A stretch of 64,000 bases of DNA from Weissella paramesenteroides ATCC 33313 (GTDB taxonomy: Bacteria; Bacillota; Bacilli; Lactobacillales; Lactobacillaceae), in NCBI RefSeq assembly GCF_000160575.1, contig NZ_GG697129.1, positions 294,006 through 358,005 on the forward strand, in the 5' to 3' direction. Below, piece after piece: positions 39,339 through 48,729 of the stretch. A program made the position numbers and the translations under genes. Under the pieces are notes generated by a model that worked only from the letters and a program-made list of their open reading frames with translations, made no database searches and was not told the origin of the DNA. Numbering within the stretch: the first letter of the stretch is position 1; every line of letters begins with the position of its first letter.

Positions 39339-39373
39339 ATTTTATCGATTCAAACCTGAATCTGATTAGTCGA

Positions 39374-41833
39374 TTACTTGTTTAAAGCAGTCCACTTCCA
39401 GTCAGTAAACTCTTCGATATCGCGTCCCTCATTACGAGTAACATCGAAGTGCTTTGCCAAGATAGCATCCATCTTCTCATCAAAGGCCTTTGCTTCATCA
39501 GCATTGATTACACCCTTGTCAGCCAAGATGTTTGCAGCTTCCTTAGCTTGGTGGAAACGATCCAACTCTGAGTATACACGCATATCGTAAGTTGTTGTGA
39601 TGTCACCATCTTCACGGTAACCGTGAACGTGTGCACCTAAGTGCTGACGCTCGTAGAAGATTGACTCAATCAAGTCTTCGAATCCGTGGAAGCCAAACAT
39701 AACTGGTGTTCCTGATTCACCGAACAATGCAGTAAACTTGTCATCTGACAAGGCACGTTCGTGGTTCATCTTACCATTCTTGTTTAGCAAACGGTGCAAT
39801 TCAACAACATTGACATAACGCATCTTAACTGCAGGGAATGCCTCGTTGATCAAGTGCAATGCAGCAAGAACTTCGATTGTTGGCTCAACACCAGCTGATG
39901 CAAAGACGATATCAGCATCTTCACCTTCAGCAACAGTTGAAGCCCAGTCAATGACCTTAACACCTTCAGTAGCCAACTCTTCAGCTTCAGCAACTGAGAA
40001 CCATTGTTGACGTGGTTGCTTTGAAGCAACGATGTGGTTGATCTTGTGACGTTCAGTAAATGCACGACCAAAGACAGCCAACAAAGTGTTACCATCGGCT
40101 GGCAAGTACTGACGGATAAAGTCAGCCTTCTTCTCAGCCAAGTGTGTCAAGATACCTGGATCTTGGTGAGTGTAACCGTTGTGGTCTTGTTGGAAAGCAG
40201 TTGAAGTTGAAATCAAGTTCAATGATGGGTAATCATTACGCCATGGTTGTTCTGAAGCATGACGCAACCACTTGAAGTGTTGTGTAATCATTGAATCAAC
40301 AACACGTAGGAATGATTCGTATGATGCGAAGACACCAACACGACCAGTCAATGTGTATGCTTCTAGCCAACCTTCAGCTTGGTGCTCTGACAATTGTGCA
40401 TCCAAGATACGACCTTCATGAGCTTCGTGTTGGTCATTAGGTTCCTTAACCTCTTCCATCCACTGACGGTCAGTAATCTTGAACATCTCCCACAAACGAT
40501 TTGACATCGTCTCATCAGGTCCGAAGATACGGAATGATGTTGGGTTCAACTTTGAAACTGCAGCAAAGTAAGTTGACAACACGTTCATGTCCATGTTGCG
40601 GTTACCATCTGACAATTCAGTTCCGCGGTTGTCAGCAGTCACTTCGTTAGTAAAGTCCTTCCAGTTTGGCAATGCCAAATCAGTAGGTTCTTCACCACGA
40701 CGACGACCACCATTAGCAACTGGATTAGCAGCCATACGCTTGTCACCCTTCGGTGCCATTTCGGCAACTTCTGCCTTCAATGAACCATCAGTGTTAAACA
40801 ATTCGGCTGGCTTGTATGAATTCAACCATTCTTCAAATTCAGGCAAAGTGTCCAACTTTTGTTGTGCCAAAGGAAGTGGCACTTGGTGGGCACGGAATGA
40901 ATTTTCAATTGGCTCACCAGCAGCGTTATGAGTTGGTCCACCCCAACCCTTTGGCAAGCGAGCAATGATAACTGGCCATGCAGCAACTTCACCATCAATA
41001 TAGCGGCCCTCTTCACGGGCAGCCTTTTGAATAGCTTGAATGTCTTCGATAGCTTGGTCGAATACCTTAGCAGCCAATTCGTGGTATGCCATGTAATCGT
41101 GGATGTCATCATTTTCGATGAAACGTGGTGAATATCCCAAACCTTCAAAGAACTTAGTAATCTCTTCATCACTCATACGTGAGAAGATAGTTGGGTTTGA
41201 AATCTTAAATCCATTTAAGTCCAAGATTGGCAATACAGCACCGTCGTTCTTAGGGTTCAAGAACTTGATTGAGTGCCATGCAGTCATTGAAGGACCAGTT
41301 TCGGCTTCCCCATCACCAACAACTGCGAAAGCAATTTGATCAGGGTTATCCAAAACAGCACCAGTTGCGTGTGATAGTGAGTAACCTAACTCACCACCTT
41401 CGTGCAATGAACCTGGTGTTTGTGCAGTCATGTGTGATCCAATTCCACCAGGGAATGAGAAACGCTTAAACAAACGGGCCATACCTTCAACATCTTGAGT
41501 GATCTCAGGATAATTTTCAGTATAAGTACCATCCAAGTATGAGTTCGTAACCATAACTTGGCCACCGTGACCAGGACCACCAATGTAGAACATGTTCAAA
41601 TCGAACTTGTTGATCAAACGGTTAGCATGAGCGTATAAGAAAGTTTGTCCTGAGATAGTTCCCCAGTGACCGATAGGCTTAACCTTAACGTCATCCGCTT
41701 GTAGTGGTGTGTTAGTTACTGAAAACAATGGGTTGCTCTTCAAAAAGATCATACCTGCTGAAAGGTAGTTGGTAGCACGCCACCAAGCATCAACCTTTTC
41801 TAGATATGCTTTTGAATCAAAATCTACTGCCAT
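39374..41833 (-). CDS. xpk: Xylulose-5-phosphate phosphoketolase
   Basis: An 819-aa thiamine-diphosphate enzyme. Family signatures: [14 protein letters not shown] near 51, IGGPGHGGQ near 83, the ThDP/Mg motif [11 protein letters not shown] near 170, and [10 protein letters not shown]. It splits xylulose-5-P (possibly fructose-6-P too) into acetyl-P and glyceraldehyde-3-P, the central step of heterolactic fermentation and the exit of the arabinose pathway encoded at 53-57 kb. Codon choice is strongly biased, as expected of a highly expressed gene. The Shine-Dalgarno AAAGGAGAT is present. Confidence 0.97.
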   Translation of the reverse strand: MAVDFDSKAYLEKVDAWWRATNYLSAGMIFLKSNPLFSVTNTPLQADDVKVKPIGHWGTISGQTFLYAHANRLINKFDLNMFYIGGPGHGGQVMVTNSYLDGTYTENYPEITQDVEGMARLFKRFSFPGGIGSHMTAQTPGSLHEGGELGYSLSHATGAVLDNPDQIAFAVVGDGEAETGPSMTAWHSIKFLNPKNDGAVLPILDLNGFKISNPTIFSRMSDEEITKFFEGLGYSPRFIENDDIHDYMAYHELAAKVFDQAIEDIQAIQKAAREEGRYIDGEVAAWPVIIARLPKGWGGPTHNAAGEPIENSFRAHQVPLPLAQQKLDTLPEFEEWLNSYKPAELFNTDGSLKAEVAEMAPKGDKRMAANPVANGGRRRGEEPTDLALPNWKDFTNEVTADNRGTELSDGNRNMDMNVLSTYFAAVSKLNPTSFRIFGPDETMSNRLWEMFKITDRQWMEEVKEPNDQHEAHEGRILDAQLSEHQAEGWLEAYTLTGRVGVFASYESFLRVVDSMITQHFKWLRHASEQPWRNDYPSLNLISTSTAFQQDHNGYTHQDPGILTHLAEKKADFIRQYLPADGNTLLAVFGRAFTERHKINHIVASKQPRQQWFSVAEAEELATEGVKVIDWASTVAEGEDADIVFASAGVEPTIEVLAALHLINEAFPAVKMRYVNVVELHRLLNKNGKMNHERALSDDKFTALFGESGTPVMFGFHGFEDLIESIFYERQHLGAHVHGYREDGDITTTYDMRVYSELDRFHQAKEAANILADKGVINADEAKAFDEKMDAILAKHFDVTRNEGRDIEEFTDWKWTALNK

Positions 41834-41945
41834 TTTGATTAGATCTCCTTTTTACTTTTGAGAAAGGTTTAATCGCAGAAGTTATCTCCTGGATTACAAT
41901 TATTATAATAACAGATTTCCAAACCAGGTACAATAAAAAACTCCT

Positions 41946-41963
41946 AATTGGACCGTCCCAATT
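41946..41963 (-). terminator. Possible terminator of the GntR gene
   Basis: AATTGGG pairs with the downstream TCCAATT across a tiny loop, then AGGAGTTTTTT on the minus strand. The stem is short, so some read-through into xpk is plausible. Confidence 0.5.
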
Positions 41964-41982
41964 TGTGACATTGAATTTTCCG

Positions 41983-42714
41983 TTATTCACCATCTAAACT
42001 AACGAAACTATTGTAACGCATGTACTCGTAATGAACGCGCATTTGTCCAACTTCAAAGGGGGTACCATCATCTAAAAAGTACACACCAGACATCACACCA
42101 ACCGGTTCCGTCGGCTTTAAGTTTAAATATTGTTGATCTTCTTCACTAGAAGGTTCTGCTGTGACAGTCATAAATGATTTGGTGACTGCTTTATTGGTTG
42201 TTTGCTCAGCATACTGAAACATTGAATGGGTCATGTCCTCAGCTGTTAGCATTGGTAATAGCTTCACTGGCACAACCGCATTTTCAATCATAAATACTTT
42301 ATCCTGCAACGTACGCAAACGTTTAATACGATAAACCTCTTCATCTTGCTCTAAAAATAAGGCTTCTCGGTCTTCCTCATTTGCAATTTCTTTTTCAAAA
42401 ACGAGCAATTTAATTGCTGGCGTTTCTCCTTTAAAACGAAATGAATCAGAGACACCTAAATTTTGACCAACCGCATGAAACATACCTTGATTTTTTAGAT
42501 AGAGCGGATTAACAAAGGTTCCTGATCCACGTTTTTTGAAAATGATGCCTTGTTGCACCAACACCGTTAATGCTCTTTTGATCGAACTTCGTGAAACACC
42601 ATATGAACTAGCTAATGACCGCTCATCTGGTAACTTTAGATCCGGGAATTCTTGCGCATTGATACGCCGGTTTAAATCATTGAGCACTTTTATATAGAGT
42701 ACTTCCTTAGCCAT
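41983..42714 (-). CDS. GntR/HutC-family transcriptional regulator
   Basis: A 243-aa protein. The winged helix at residues 5-70 includes LPDERSLASSYGVSRSSIKRAL, and the UTRA-type ligand-binding domain runs from 90 to 238. The ATG at 42714 follows AGGAGGTTC; the upstream in-frame start lacks a Shine-Dalgarno. It lies directly upstream of the phosphoketolase gene on the same strand, separated by a weak terminator, which suggests but does not prove control of xpk. The effector would probably be a sugar phosphate. Confidence 0.87.
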   Translation of the reverse strand: MAKEVLYIKVLNDLNRRINAQEFPDLKLPDERSLASSYGVSRSSIKRALTVLVQQGIIFKKRGSGTFVNPLYLKNQGMFHAVGQNLGVSDSFRFKGETPAIKLLVFEKEIANEEDREALFLEQDEEVYRIKRLRTLQDKVFMIENAVVPVKLLPMLTAEDMTHSMFQYAEQTTNKAVTKSFMTVTAEPSSEEDQQYLNLKPTEPVGVMSGVYFLDDGTPFEVGQMRVHYEYMRYNSFVSLDGE

Positions 42715-42754
42715 TTTGAACCTCCTGTTCACTACAAGTTCTAATCATAACATA

Positions 42755-42789
42755 AAAGTGGTCCAACCAAAATAAGGTTGGACCACTTT
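42755..42789 (-). terminator. MFS transporter operon terminator
   Basis: A perfect 14-bp stem AAAGTGGTCCAACC/GGTTGGACCACTTT with a 7-nt loop lies 7 nt after the MFS stop. The A-rich flank gives TTATG rather than a strong T-run on the minus strand. Confidence 0.75.
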
Positions 42790-42796
42790 GATAAAT

Positions 42797-44218
42797 TTAT
42801 TCAGTTTCACCGTGTACATGACGATCATCAACAAAATCCTGACGGTTTCGTAACAAACTAGTCAACAACAAAGCAAGGATAACTAACCCTGTTGCTATCC
42901 AAAACGCCACATGTATCCCATTTAAATCCGCTGATACTTGTGTATGACCTGCCTTTACACTAGCAGAGGTTAACCCATAAGCAGTAATCAGAGCGGCGGT
43001 ACCAAATGATGCGGCAACTTGCCGGATCGTCGTATAGACAGCAGAACCATCCGGTACCATATTTATTGGTAATGAATTAAAAGCTTCTGTCTGAATAGGC
43101 ATTGTCACCATCACAAGACCTAACTGACGAATCAATTGACCAAGGGCCGGTAACCACAACGGTGAATTCAATTGTAAGTTAGCCAAAATAATTGTTCCCA
43201 AAACAACAATTCCTAAGCCAATCGGTGCTAGGCGTCGGGCACCAAATTGATCGTACCATTTACCGGATATTGGTGACAAAATAGCTGTGATCAACGCACC
43301 AGGCAATAGCACCAATCCAGAAATCAAAGCTGATTCACCACGTACTGTTTGCATATATAAAGGTAACATCAACGCACCACCATACAAGGCACACATTAAG
43401 ACCACATTGATAATCGTAGTAATTGTAAAATTATGATACTTAAACACATTAAAGTTTAGCAATGGATTTTTCGCATGCGTTTGTTGATAAACAAATAAAG
43501 TGGTTACTAAGAGTCCAACAACTAAAAAGCCCCATACGTTTGGGCTGGTCCATTGACCATCCCCGGCATTTGAGAAACCATACAATAAACTTCCTAACCC
43601 AACACTTGATAGTAAGACACCCAAAAAGTTAAAGCGTAAGAATTTTTGCGTGCCAATATTCTTTAATAGGAAAAAGGCTAAAATCAAATCTAAAAAGATA
43701 AACGGTGCAATTCCCCAGAATAACCACCGCCAAGAATGATTGGAAACAATAAATCCAGATAATGTCGGCCCAATTGTGGGTGCAAAATTCAATGCTAACC
43801 CAATAATTCCCATGGCCTCACCACGACGATTAGCTGCAAAAATGTTCATTACCACAACATTCATTAAGGGGCCAAAAATACCAGCACCAGCTGCTTGCAC
43901 CATACGTCCTAGGATTAAAGTAAAATAAGTTGGCGCAAATCCTGAAATCAGTGTCCCAATTGCAAAAACCAATAACGCACTAAGATATAGGGTTCGCGTT
44001 TTTAAACGTTGGATTAGAAAAGCAGTCAATGGCACCATAATACCATTCACTAACATGTACCCATTGGTCATCCACTGACCAAGTGCAGTGGAAATTTTAA
44101 AATCCGCCATGACTTGTGGTAATGCCGTATTCATTAATGTTTGGTTTAAAAAGCCCAGAAAAACGCCGACCATTAATATTAATAGCACACCACGTTCCTT
44201 TTTTGATATCGTATTCAC
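42797..44218 (-). CDS. MFS multidrug transporter, DHA2/EmrB-QacA family
   Basis: About 473 aa with 14 predicted membrane helices. The DHA2 motif is at the N-terminus (FLGFLNQTLMNTALPQVMADF), and GRMVQAAGAGIFGPLMNVV is motif C-like. The start is GTG: AGGAG lies 7 nt before the GTG at 44218 and abuts the GTG two codons earlier, so the former is preferred. It lies 22 nt after the HD gene and is last in an operon of four. LmrB-like drug export is the likely role, substrate unknown. Confidence 0.85.
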   Translation of the reverse strand: MNTISKKERGVLLILMVGVFLGFLNQTLMNTALPQVMADFKISTALGQWMTNGYMLVNGIMVPLTAFLIQRLKTRTLYLSALLVFAIGTLISGFAPTYFTLILGRMVQAAGAGIFGPLMNVVVMNIFAANRRGEAMGIIGLALNFAPTIGPTLSGFIVSNHSWRWLFWGIAPFIFLDLILAFFLLKNIGTQKFLRFNFLGVLLSSVGLGSLLYGFSNAGDGQWTSPNVWGFLVVGLLVTTLFVYQQTHAKNPLLNFNVFKYHNFTITTIINVVLMCALYGGALMLPLYMQTVRGESALISGLVLLPGALITAILSPISGKWYDQFGARRLAPIGLGIVVLGTIILANLQLNSPLWLPALGQLIRQLGLVMVTMPIQTEAFNSLPINMVPDGSAVYTTIRQVAASFGTAALITAYGLTSASVKAGHTQVSADLNGIHVAFWIATGLVILALLLTSLLRNRQDFVDDRHVHGETE

Positions 44219-44240
44219 ATCCACACTCCTATGTTATAAA

Positions 44241-44909
44241 TTAGTAATCCTTTTGTTGCCACTCTAATTCAAATTGTGTCACAAATTCGTGCATCAGTTT
44301 GTCTCTTTTCTCACCAATCCGCTTACCCTCATCCGTATTCAAATAATCTTTTAGTAAAAAAAGCTTCTCATAAAAATGATTCATGATTGTCTCACCATCC
44401 GCCTGACGATACTCAGCCTTTGTTTTGACTTGTCGTGGCTTAATATCTGGATTATACAATTCATGTCCATGCGCAACGCCATATTGAATTACGCGAGCAA
44501 TCGCAATGGCCCCAATGGCGTCTAGACGATCTGCATCCTGGACAATTTGTCCAGCTAAGGTCAACGGTACCGGGTGACCAAACCGTTGTTTACTCCATGA
44601 CATATTATCAATGATTGTAAAAATTTCTAATTGTTGTGCTTGAGATACGCCAATTGTTGTTAACATATTAACAACCTGCAACTTTGCTTCATCGACATCA
44701 TCAAATAATTTATCATCATAAGTATCATGTAAGACAGCAGCAGCTTGTGCAATAAATGCGTCAGCCGTTGGTTCCGTAGTTAGAATGTGTTGCGTCATGT
44801 TAAGTACCCGCAGAATATGGGTCATATCATGACCAGTTTGATCTGCAGTTAATAGTTGTGCCGTAAAATCAGTAATCGCTGCTAATTGTTTGTCTACCTG
44901 TTCATCCAT
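44241..44909 (-). CDS. HD-domain phosphohydrolase
   Basis: A 222-aa protein with the HD-superfamily metal ligands: H in GHDMTHILRV, the HD pair in AAAVLHDTYDDK, and D in QDADRLDAIG. It resembles the YedJ/YpgQ group, which hydrolyse (d)NTPs or related phosphates. The Shine-Dalgarno GGAGG is present. It is third in the run ybaK-HExxH protein-HD-MFS, with 21 nt to its upstream neighbour. Confidence 0.88.
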   Translation of the reverse strand: MDEQVDKQLAAITDFTAQLLTADQTGHDMTHILRVLNMTQHILTTEPTADAFIAQAAAVLHDTYDDKLFDDVDEAKLQVVNMLTTIGVSQAQQLEIFTIIDNMSWSKQRFGHPVPLTLAGQIVQDADRLDAIGAIAIARVIQYGVAHGHELYNPDIKPRQVKTKAEYRQADGETIMNHFYEKLFLLKDYLNTDEGKRIGEKRDKLMHEFVTQFELEWQQKDY

Positions 44910-44930
44910 GAGCGTCCTCCGTTAAAATCG

Positions 44931-45644
44931 TTAATCTAAAATTTTTGCTATGATCAGCATTAAAAGACTAATCCCCATATCAATCAGCCAAACTAATCCT
45001 AACCAATAACCAGCCGTTTCAACAATTAGCCACGGATCCGAAATAAAAAGTCCCACAACTAACCCTATCAAAAGTAACAACAAGCTGTAATAAAGAACGC
45101 CATGCCCAACGTTCAGCCAGTCTGCACGGCTAAGATTCATCGCTAAATTTAGATTAATTACAATAACTAGCCAAACCACCAAGCGCCACCACGGTACCTG
45201 ACTAAAAATCTGCCAGCCAACAGTTTGCACGTGGAACACTTGTGGCCAAAGTAACTGTGTTATTATCCCGGTTAATAAGGTAATGCCAATAATCGGTGCC
45301 AACCCAATAAAAAAATTTCCTAACTGTTGATACTTATTTTTTGGTTGCCATGAATGGGCAACATAACCTAATCGATTTTCTTTGTCCGACTGAAACGGGT
45401 TAATCAATAATACTAATCGATTGATTTTATGACCAAATAACAGTGCCATACCTGCGTGAGATAATTCGTGAACCATTATCCCTAACCAACTAAATATTAT
45501 TGGTGCATGGTACCCAAATCGATTGACGAGATGTTGATTAGTTCGCATGGTAATTGCAGACAGACAAAAGCTAGCAATCAGCGGCAACAGTAAAAAAATA
45601 AGAAATAAATACAGCACAGTATGCCAAATAACTACGCCTGACAT
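44931..45644 (-). CDS. Membrane protein with HExxH motif (putative M50-like metallopeptidase)
   Basis: A 237-aa protein with about six hydrophobic helices. HELSH in GIMVHELSHAGMALLFGHKI near residue 60 is a zinc-protease type motif at a membrane helix, as in intramembrane or M50-like peptidases. A partner motif such as NxxPxxPLDGG is not visible. NLNLAMNLSRADW near 165 could supply a third ligand. The start ATG is 3 nt after the ybaK stop with no clear Shine-Dalgarno, so translation is probably coupled. Function unknown. Confidence 0.65.
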   Translation of the reverse strand: MSGVVIWHTVLYLFLIFLLLPLIASFCLSAITMRTNQHLVNRFGYHAPIIFSWLGIMVHELSHAGMALLFGHKINRLVLLINPFQSDKENRLGYVAHSWQPKNKYQQLGNFFIGLAPIIGITLLTGIITQLLWPQVFHVQTVGWQIFSQVPWWRLVVWLVIVINLNLAMNLSRADWLNVGHGVLYYSLLLLLIGLVVGLFISDPWLIVETAGYWLGLVWLIDMGISLLMLIIAKILD

Positions 45645-45647
45645 AAA

Positions 45648-46142
45648 CTATTCAACCGTACGAATATCAGCAAATTTTGCATGTACAAATTCGGCTAAAG
45701 TCTCCGCATCAATACGAATCGAACGGCCAACTTCACCTGCTGAAATCGTAATCGTTCCAGCTTCCTTAGCACTGTTATCAAAATAAATTGGGAATTTCTT
45801 AGTTTGCCAAATTCCAACAGGGTTATTCGCACCATGTATATAACCTGTTGTCCTTTGCAAATCCTTGGTTGGAATCATGTTGACCTTTTTATTACCAGAC
45901 ACCGCTGCTAACTTTTTTTCATTTAAATGGTTATCAACTGGTACAATGCCAATTACTGGTCCAGTCACATTGCCATCCAACGCCAATGTCTTATAAATAT
46001 CATGATCTGTCAGCCCATAAGCATCTAACTCTGCTTGGTTACGATTCATCCCACCTGAAAAAACAATGGTTTCATAAGGGATATTGGCCTTATCTAAGAT
46101 TTGTTCAACAAGAATTTTCTTAATGCGTGCTTTCTTTGCCAT
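45648..46142 (-). CDS. ybaK: YbaK/EbsC-family aminoacyl-tRNA deacylase
   Basis: A 164-aa protein of the YbaK/ProX editing family. The pattern YKTLALDG near 50, then VIGIVPVDNHLNEKKLA and the GYIHGANNPVG loop near 99-109, then IYFDNSAKE fit Cys-tRNA(Pro)/Cys-tRNA(Cys) deacylases. It removes cysteine from mischarged tRNA-Pro. First gene of a four-gene operon with Shine-Dalgarno GGAGAG. Confidence 0.92.
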   Translation of the reverse strand: MAKKARIKKILVEQILDKANIPYETIVFSGGMNRNQAELDAYGLTDHDIYKTLALDGNVTGPVIGIVPVDNHLNEKKLAAVSGNKKVNMIPTKDLQRTTGYIHGANNPVGIWQTKKFPIYFDNSAKEAGTITISAGEVGRSIRIDAETLAEFVHAKFADIRTVE

Positions 46143-46240
46143 CTTGTCTCTCCTTCATTCTCTATCCTTTTTAATATACGCCATTCTTTTCACTTAGAAA
46201 AGTAAACCCTACTTTAAAGAAACAGGTAAGCAAAAAAATT

Positions 46241-46275
46241 CCTATCACGACACTTATAAGAAATTTCGTGATAGG
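46241..46275 (-). terminator. Terminator of amino acid transporter operon A
   Basis: CCTATCACGA and TCGTGATAGG pair perfectly around a 15-nt loop, followed by AATTTTTTTG on the minus strand. Confidence 0.9.
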
Positions 46276-46319
46276 GGATTTTAATAATTCACATTGTGTT
46301 GACTACACTATATCTTTAA

Positions 46320-47801
46320 CTAACCCAATGTTTTATCAGATTTACGTAATTTCTTTTCAAACAAGTTCAACAACCGGCTGATACCGAATGTCAAAATAAA
46401 GTAAATTGCTGCCGTGATAATTAATGGTATAAATGGTTTGAAAGATGCTCCTTGAACCACTGATGTTTGGAAGGTCAACTCACCAACACCAATGACCGAA
46501 ACAACTGAACCTTCCTTAATAACCGTCACAAACTCATTACCTAAGGCTGGCAAAATATTTTTGATTGCCTGTGGTAAGATCATGTACCGCATCGTTTGAT
46601 TTTTCGTAAAACCAAGCGAACGTGCTGCTTCAGTTTGTCCTGTTGGTACGGCTTGAATCCCTGAACGAATAATTTCCGCCACATATGCTGCTGAGTTCAA
46701 GAACATCGCAATCGCACCAGCTAAGAAACTTGATACATGCACACCAATTGCTTGGGTACCAAAGTAAACAATAAATACTTGAATCAACAAAGGCACCCCA
46801 CGGACAGCTTCAATGTATGCAGACGCCAACCATTTAAATGGTTTGATTGATGATAGTTTCATTAGGGCAAATAAGATACCCAAGATAATACCAAAAAAGA
46901 CACCAATCACAGCCAACCCAATTGTATATAGGGTTCCCTTCACAAAATATGGGGCATACTTCGAAGCGAAGGATTCTTTTTTATTCATCAATTTAATGGC
47001 CTTGTCCTGCATTTTTTGCAATGGCGCACCAATAATATGATCATCTAATATCTTGTTAACTTTTGCCTGGAGTACTGTCGCATTTTTGTTCATAACGACT
47101 GATGAACCGTTCGTAATACCTGGTAATTTTGCCGGTGACACAGCAAACTGATTACTTTGTTCCAAGTAGCTCTTAGCAGTTGTACTTGCAACAACTACAC
47201 CATCAACTTTTTTCTGCGTTAATTGTGTGACTTCATCAGTGATTTTCTTTAATGAAACCACCTGTTTATTCGAAATTTCATGTGCCAAATCGTCTTGTTT
47301 AGATGAGACTTGCGCTGCTAATTTTGCGTGACGAATTTGCTTCAACGTTGTCCATTTATTTTTGTTTTGCTTCAATGTTAAGACAACATTCTTATCGACA
47401 AAGTAAGGCTTTGAAAAGTTAACTTCTTGTGCACGTTCTGGTGTCTCAGTCATTCCCGCAACAACGATATCAACTTTACCAGTCTTTACAGCACCTAACA
47501 AAGCATCAAAACTCATCTCTTGGATTTCTGTTTTAACGCCCAATTGCTTACCAATTTCACGAGCCACATCCATGTCAAAACCAACAATCTTATCTTGACC
47601 ATTTTCAGTTGTGTGGAATTCATAAGGGGCATAGTCCGCTGAAGTTCCAACCACTAATTTACCAGATTTCTTAATGCGTGCTAAGGTTGGATCCGTTTGA
47701 TCAGCATTTATGGTATGAACATCCAAAATCCCCATACCACTACTAATCATAAGACCAAACGCCATTACCATCATGATGAGCTTTTTCATCCATTTATTCA
47801 T
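46320..47801 (-). CDS. Polar amino acid ABC transporter, fused binding protein-permease (copy A)
   Basis: A 493-aa fusion. A signal-type helix (residues 8-30) is followed by a solute-binding domain (40-265; LVVGTSADYAPYEFH, IVGFDMDVAREIG) and a HisM/GlnP-type permease (280-485; the EAA-like loop SGIQAVPTGQTEAARSLGF). Fusions of this kind import glutamine, glutamate or other polar amino acids (GlnP type). The ATPase gene lies 16 nt upstream. It has a close paralogue at 48730-50214; the permease halves are nearly identical and the binding domains have diverged. Confidence 0.92.
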   Translation of the reverse strand: MNKWMKKLIMMVMAFGLMISSGMGILDVHTINADQTDPTLARIKKSGKLVVGTSADYAPYEFHTTENGQDKIVGFDMDVAREIGKQLGVKTEIQEMSFDALLGAVKTGKVDIVVAGMTETPERAQEVNFSKPYFVDKNVVLTLKQNKNKWTTLKQIRHAKLAAQVSSKQDDLAHEISNKQVVSLKKITDEVTQLTQKKVDGVVVASTTAKSYLEQSNQFAVSPAKLPGITNGSSVVMNKNATVLQAKVNKILDDHIIGAPLQKMQDKAIKLMNKKESFASKYAPYFVKGTLYTIGLAVIGVFFGIILGILFALMKLSSIKPFKWLASAYIEAVRGVPLLIQVFIVYFGTQAIGVHVSSFLAGAIAMFLNSAAYVAEIIRSGIQAVPTGQTEAARSLGFTKNQTMRYMILPQAIKNILPALGNEFVTVIKEGSVVSVIGVGELTFQTSVVQGASFKPFIPLIITAAIYFILTFGISRLLNLFEKKLRKSDKTLG

Positions 47802-47817
47802 GATTTAATTTCCTCTC

Positions 47818-48549
47818 TTACAACATCTTTGCTAAGAAATTTTGCGCACGTTCTGAATTAGGATTTTCAAAAAAGCCTGTTGGATCATCATACGCCGTCA
47901 TTTCACCATCACTCATAAACCAGATTTTTGAAGCAACTTCACGCGCAAAGCCCATTTCGTGAGTAACCACTAACATGGTCATTCCTTCTTGAGCTAACTC
48001 ACGCATCGTTTTCAATACTTCACCAACCATTTCTGGGTCCAAGGCAGAAGTTGGTTCATCAAACAACATAATCTTGGGATTCATTGCCAATGCACGAGCA
48101 ATCGCCACACGTTGTTGTTGACCACCAGACAAAGATGCTGGGTAGACATCAACTTTATCAGCCACACCAACCTTTTCTAAAAATTTTCGGGCCGTTGCCG
48201 TTGCTTCACTATCAGAAATTCCTTTTACCTTAGTCAAAGCAATTTTTACATTCTCCAAAACCGTCATATTTGGAAACAAGTTAAAACTTTGGAAAACCAT
48301 CCCCAAATCTTGACGAATCTTATCAAGACCAGCTTCACTCGCTTTAGTAATATCTTGATCGTCAAAAATCACTGCTCCTGAAGTTGGGTGTTCTAACATA
48401 TTTAGCTCACGTAATAAGGTCGACTTTCCAGTACCAGAAGGACCTAGGATTGCAATCACATCCCCTTCTTCAACTTGGGCATTGATTGACTTTAAAACTG
48501 TATTTTCACCATATTCTTTATGTAAATTTTTAATCTCTAGAATTGCCAT
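47818..48549 (-). CDS. Polar amino acid ABC transporter ATPase (copy A)
   Basis: A 243-aa GlnQ-type ATPase: Walker A GPSGTGKST, signature LSGGQQQR, Walker B MLFDEPTSALDPE. The start at 48549 follows GGGAGTAG; a long in-frame extension upstream (24 codons) runs through promoter-like AT-rich DNA and has no Shine-Dalgarno. It is almost identical to the copy B ATPase at 50231. First of two genes in operon A. Confidence 0.93.
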   Translation of the reverse strand: MAILEIKNLHKEYGENTVLKSINAQVEEGDVIAILGPSGTGKSTLLRELNMLEHPTSGAVIFDDQDITKASEAGLDKIRQDLGMVFQSFNLFPNMTVLENVKIALTKVKGISDSEATATARKFLEKVGVADKVDVYPASLSGGQQQRVAIARALAMNPKIMLFDEPTSALDPEMVGEVLKTMRELAQEGMTMLVVTHEMGFAREVASKIWFMSDGEMTAYDDPTGFFENPNSERAQNFLAKML

Positions 48550-48656
48550 ATTTCTACTCCCATTCATTACTGACCAATAAATATTAACAGTAATTGAAAG
48601 TATATGCAATAAATTCCTCAAAAAACCCTTAAAATTCTATTTTTTATTCAAAAAAA

Positions 48657-48690
48657 CTAAATATATGCGTAAAATAGCGTATACATTCAG
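48657..48690 (-). terminator. Terminator of amino acid transporter operon B
   Basis: CTGAATGTATACG pairs with CGCATATATTTAG (one mismatch, several G-T), followed by TTTTTTTG on the minus strand. It lies 40 nt after the copy B permease stop. Confidence 0.75.
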
Positions 48691-48729
48691 TTTCCTAATT
48701 AATATGAAATTTTTAAACAAACGATTGTT

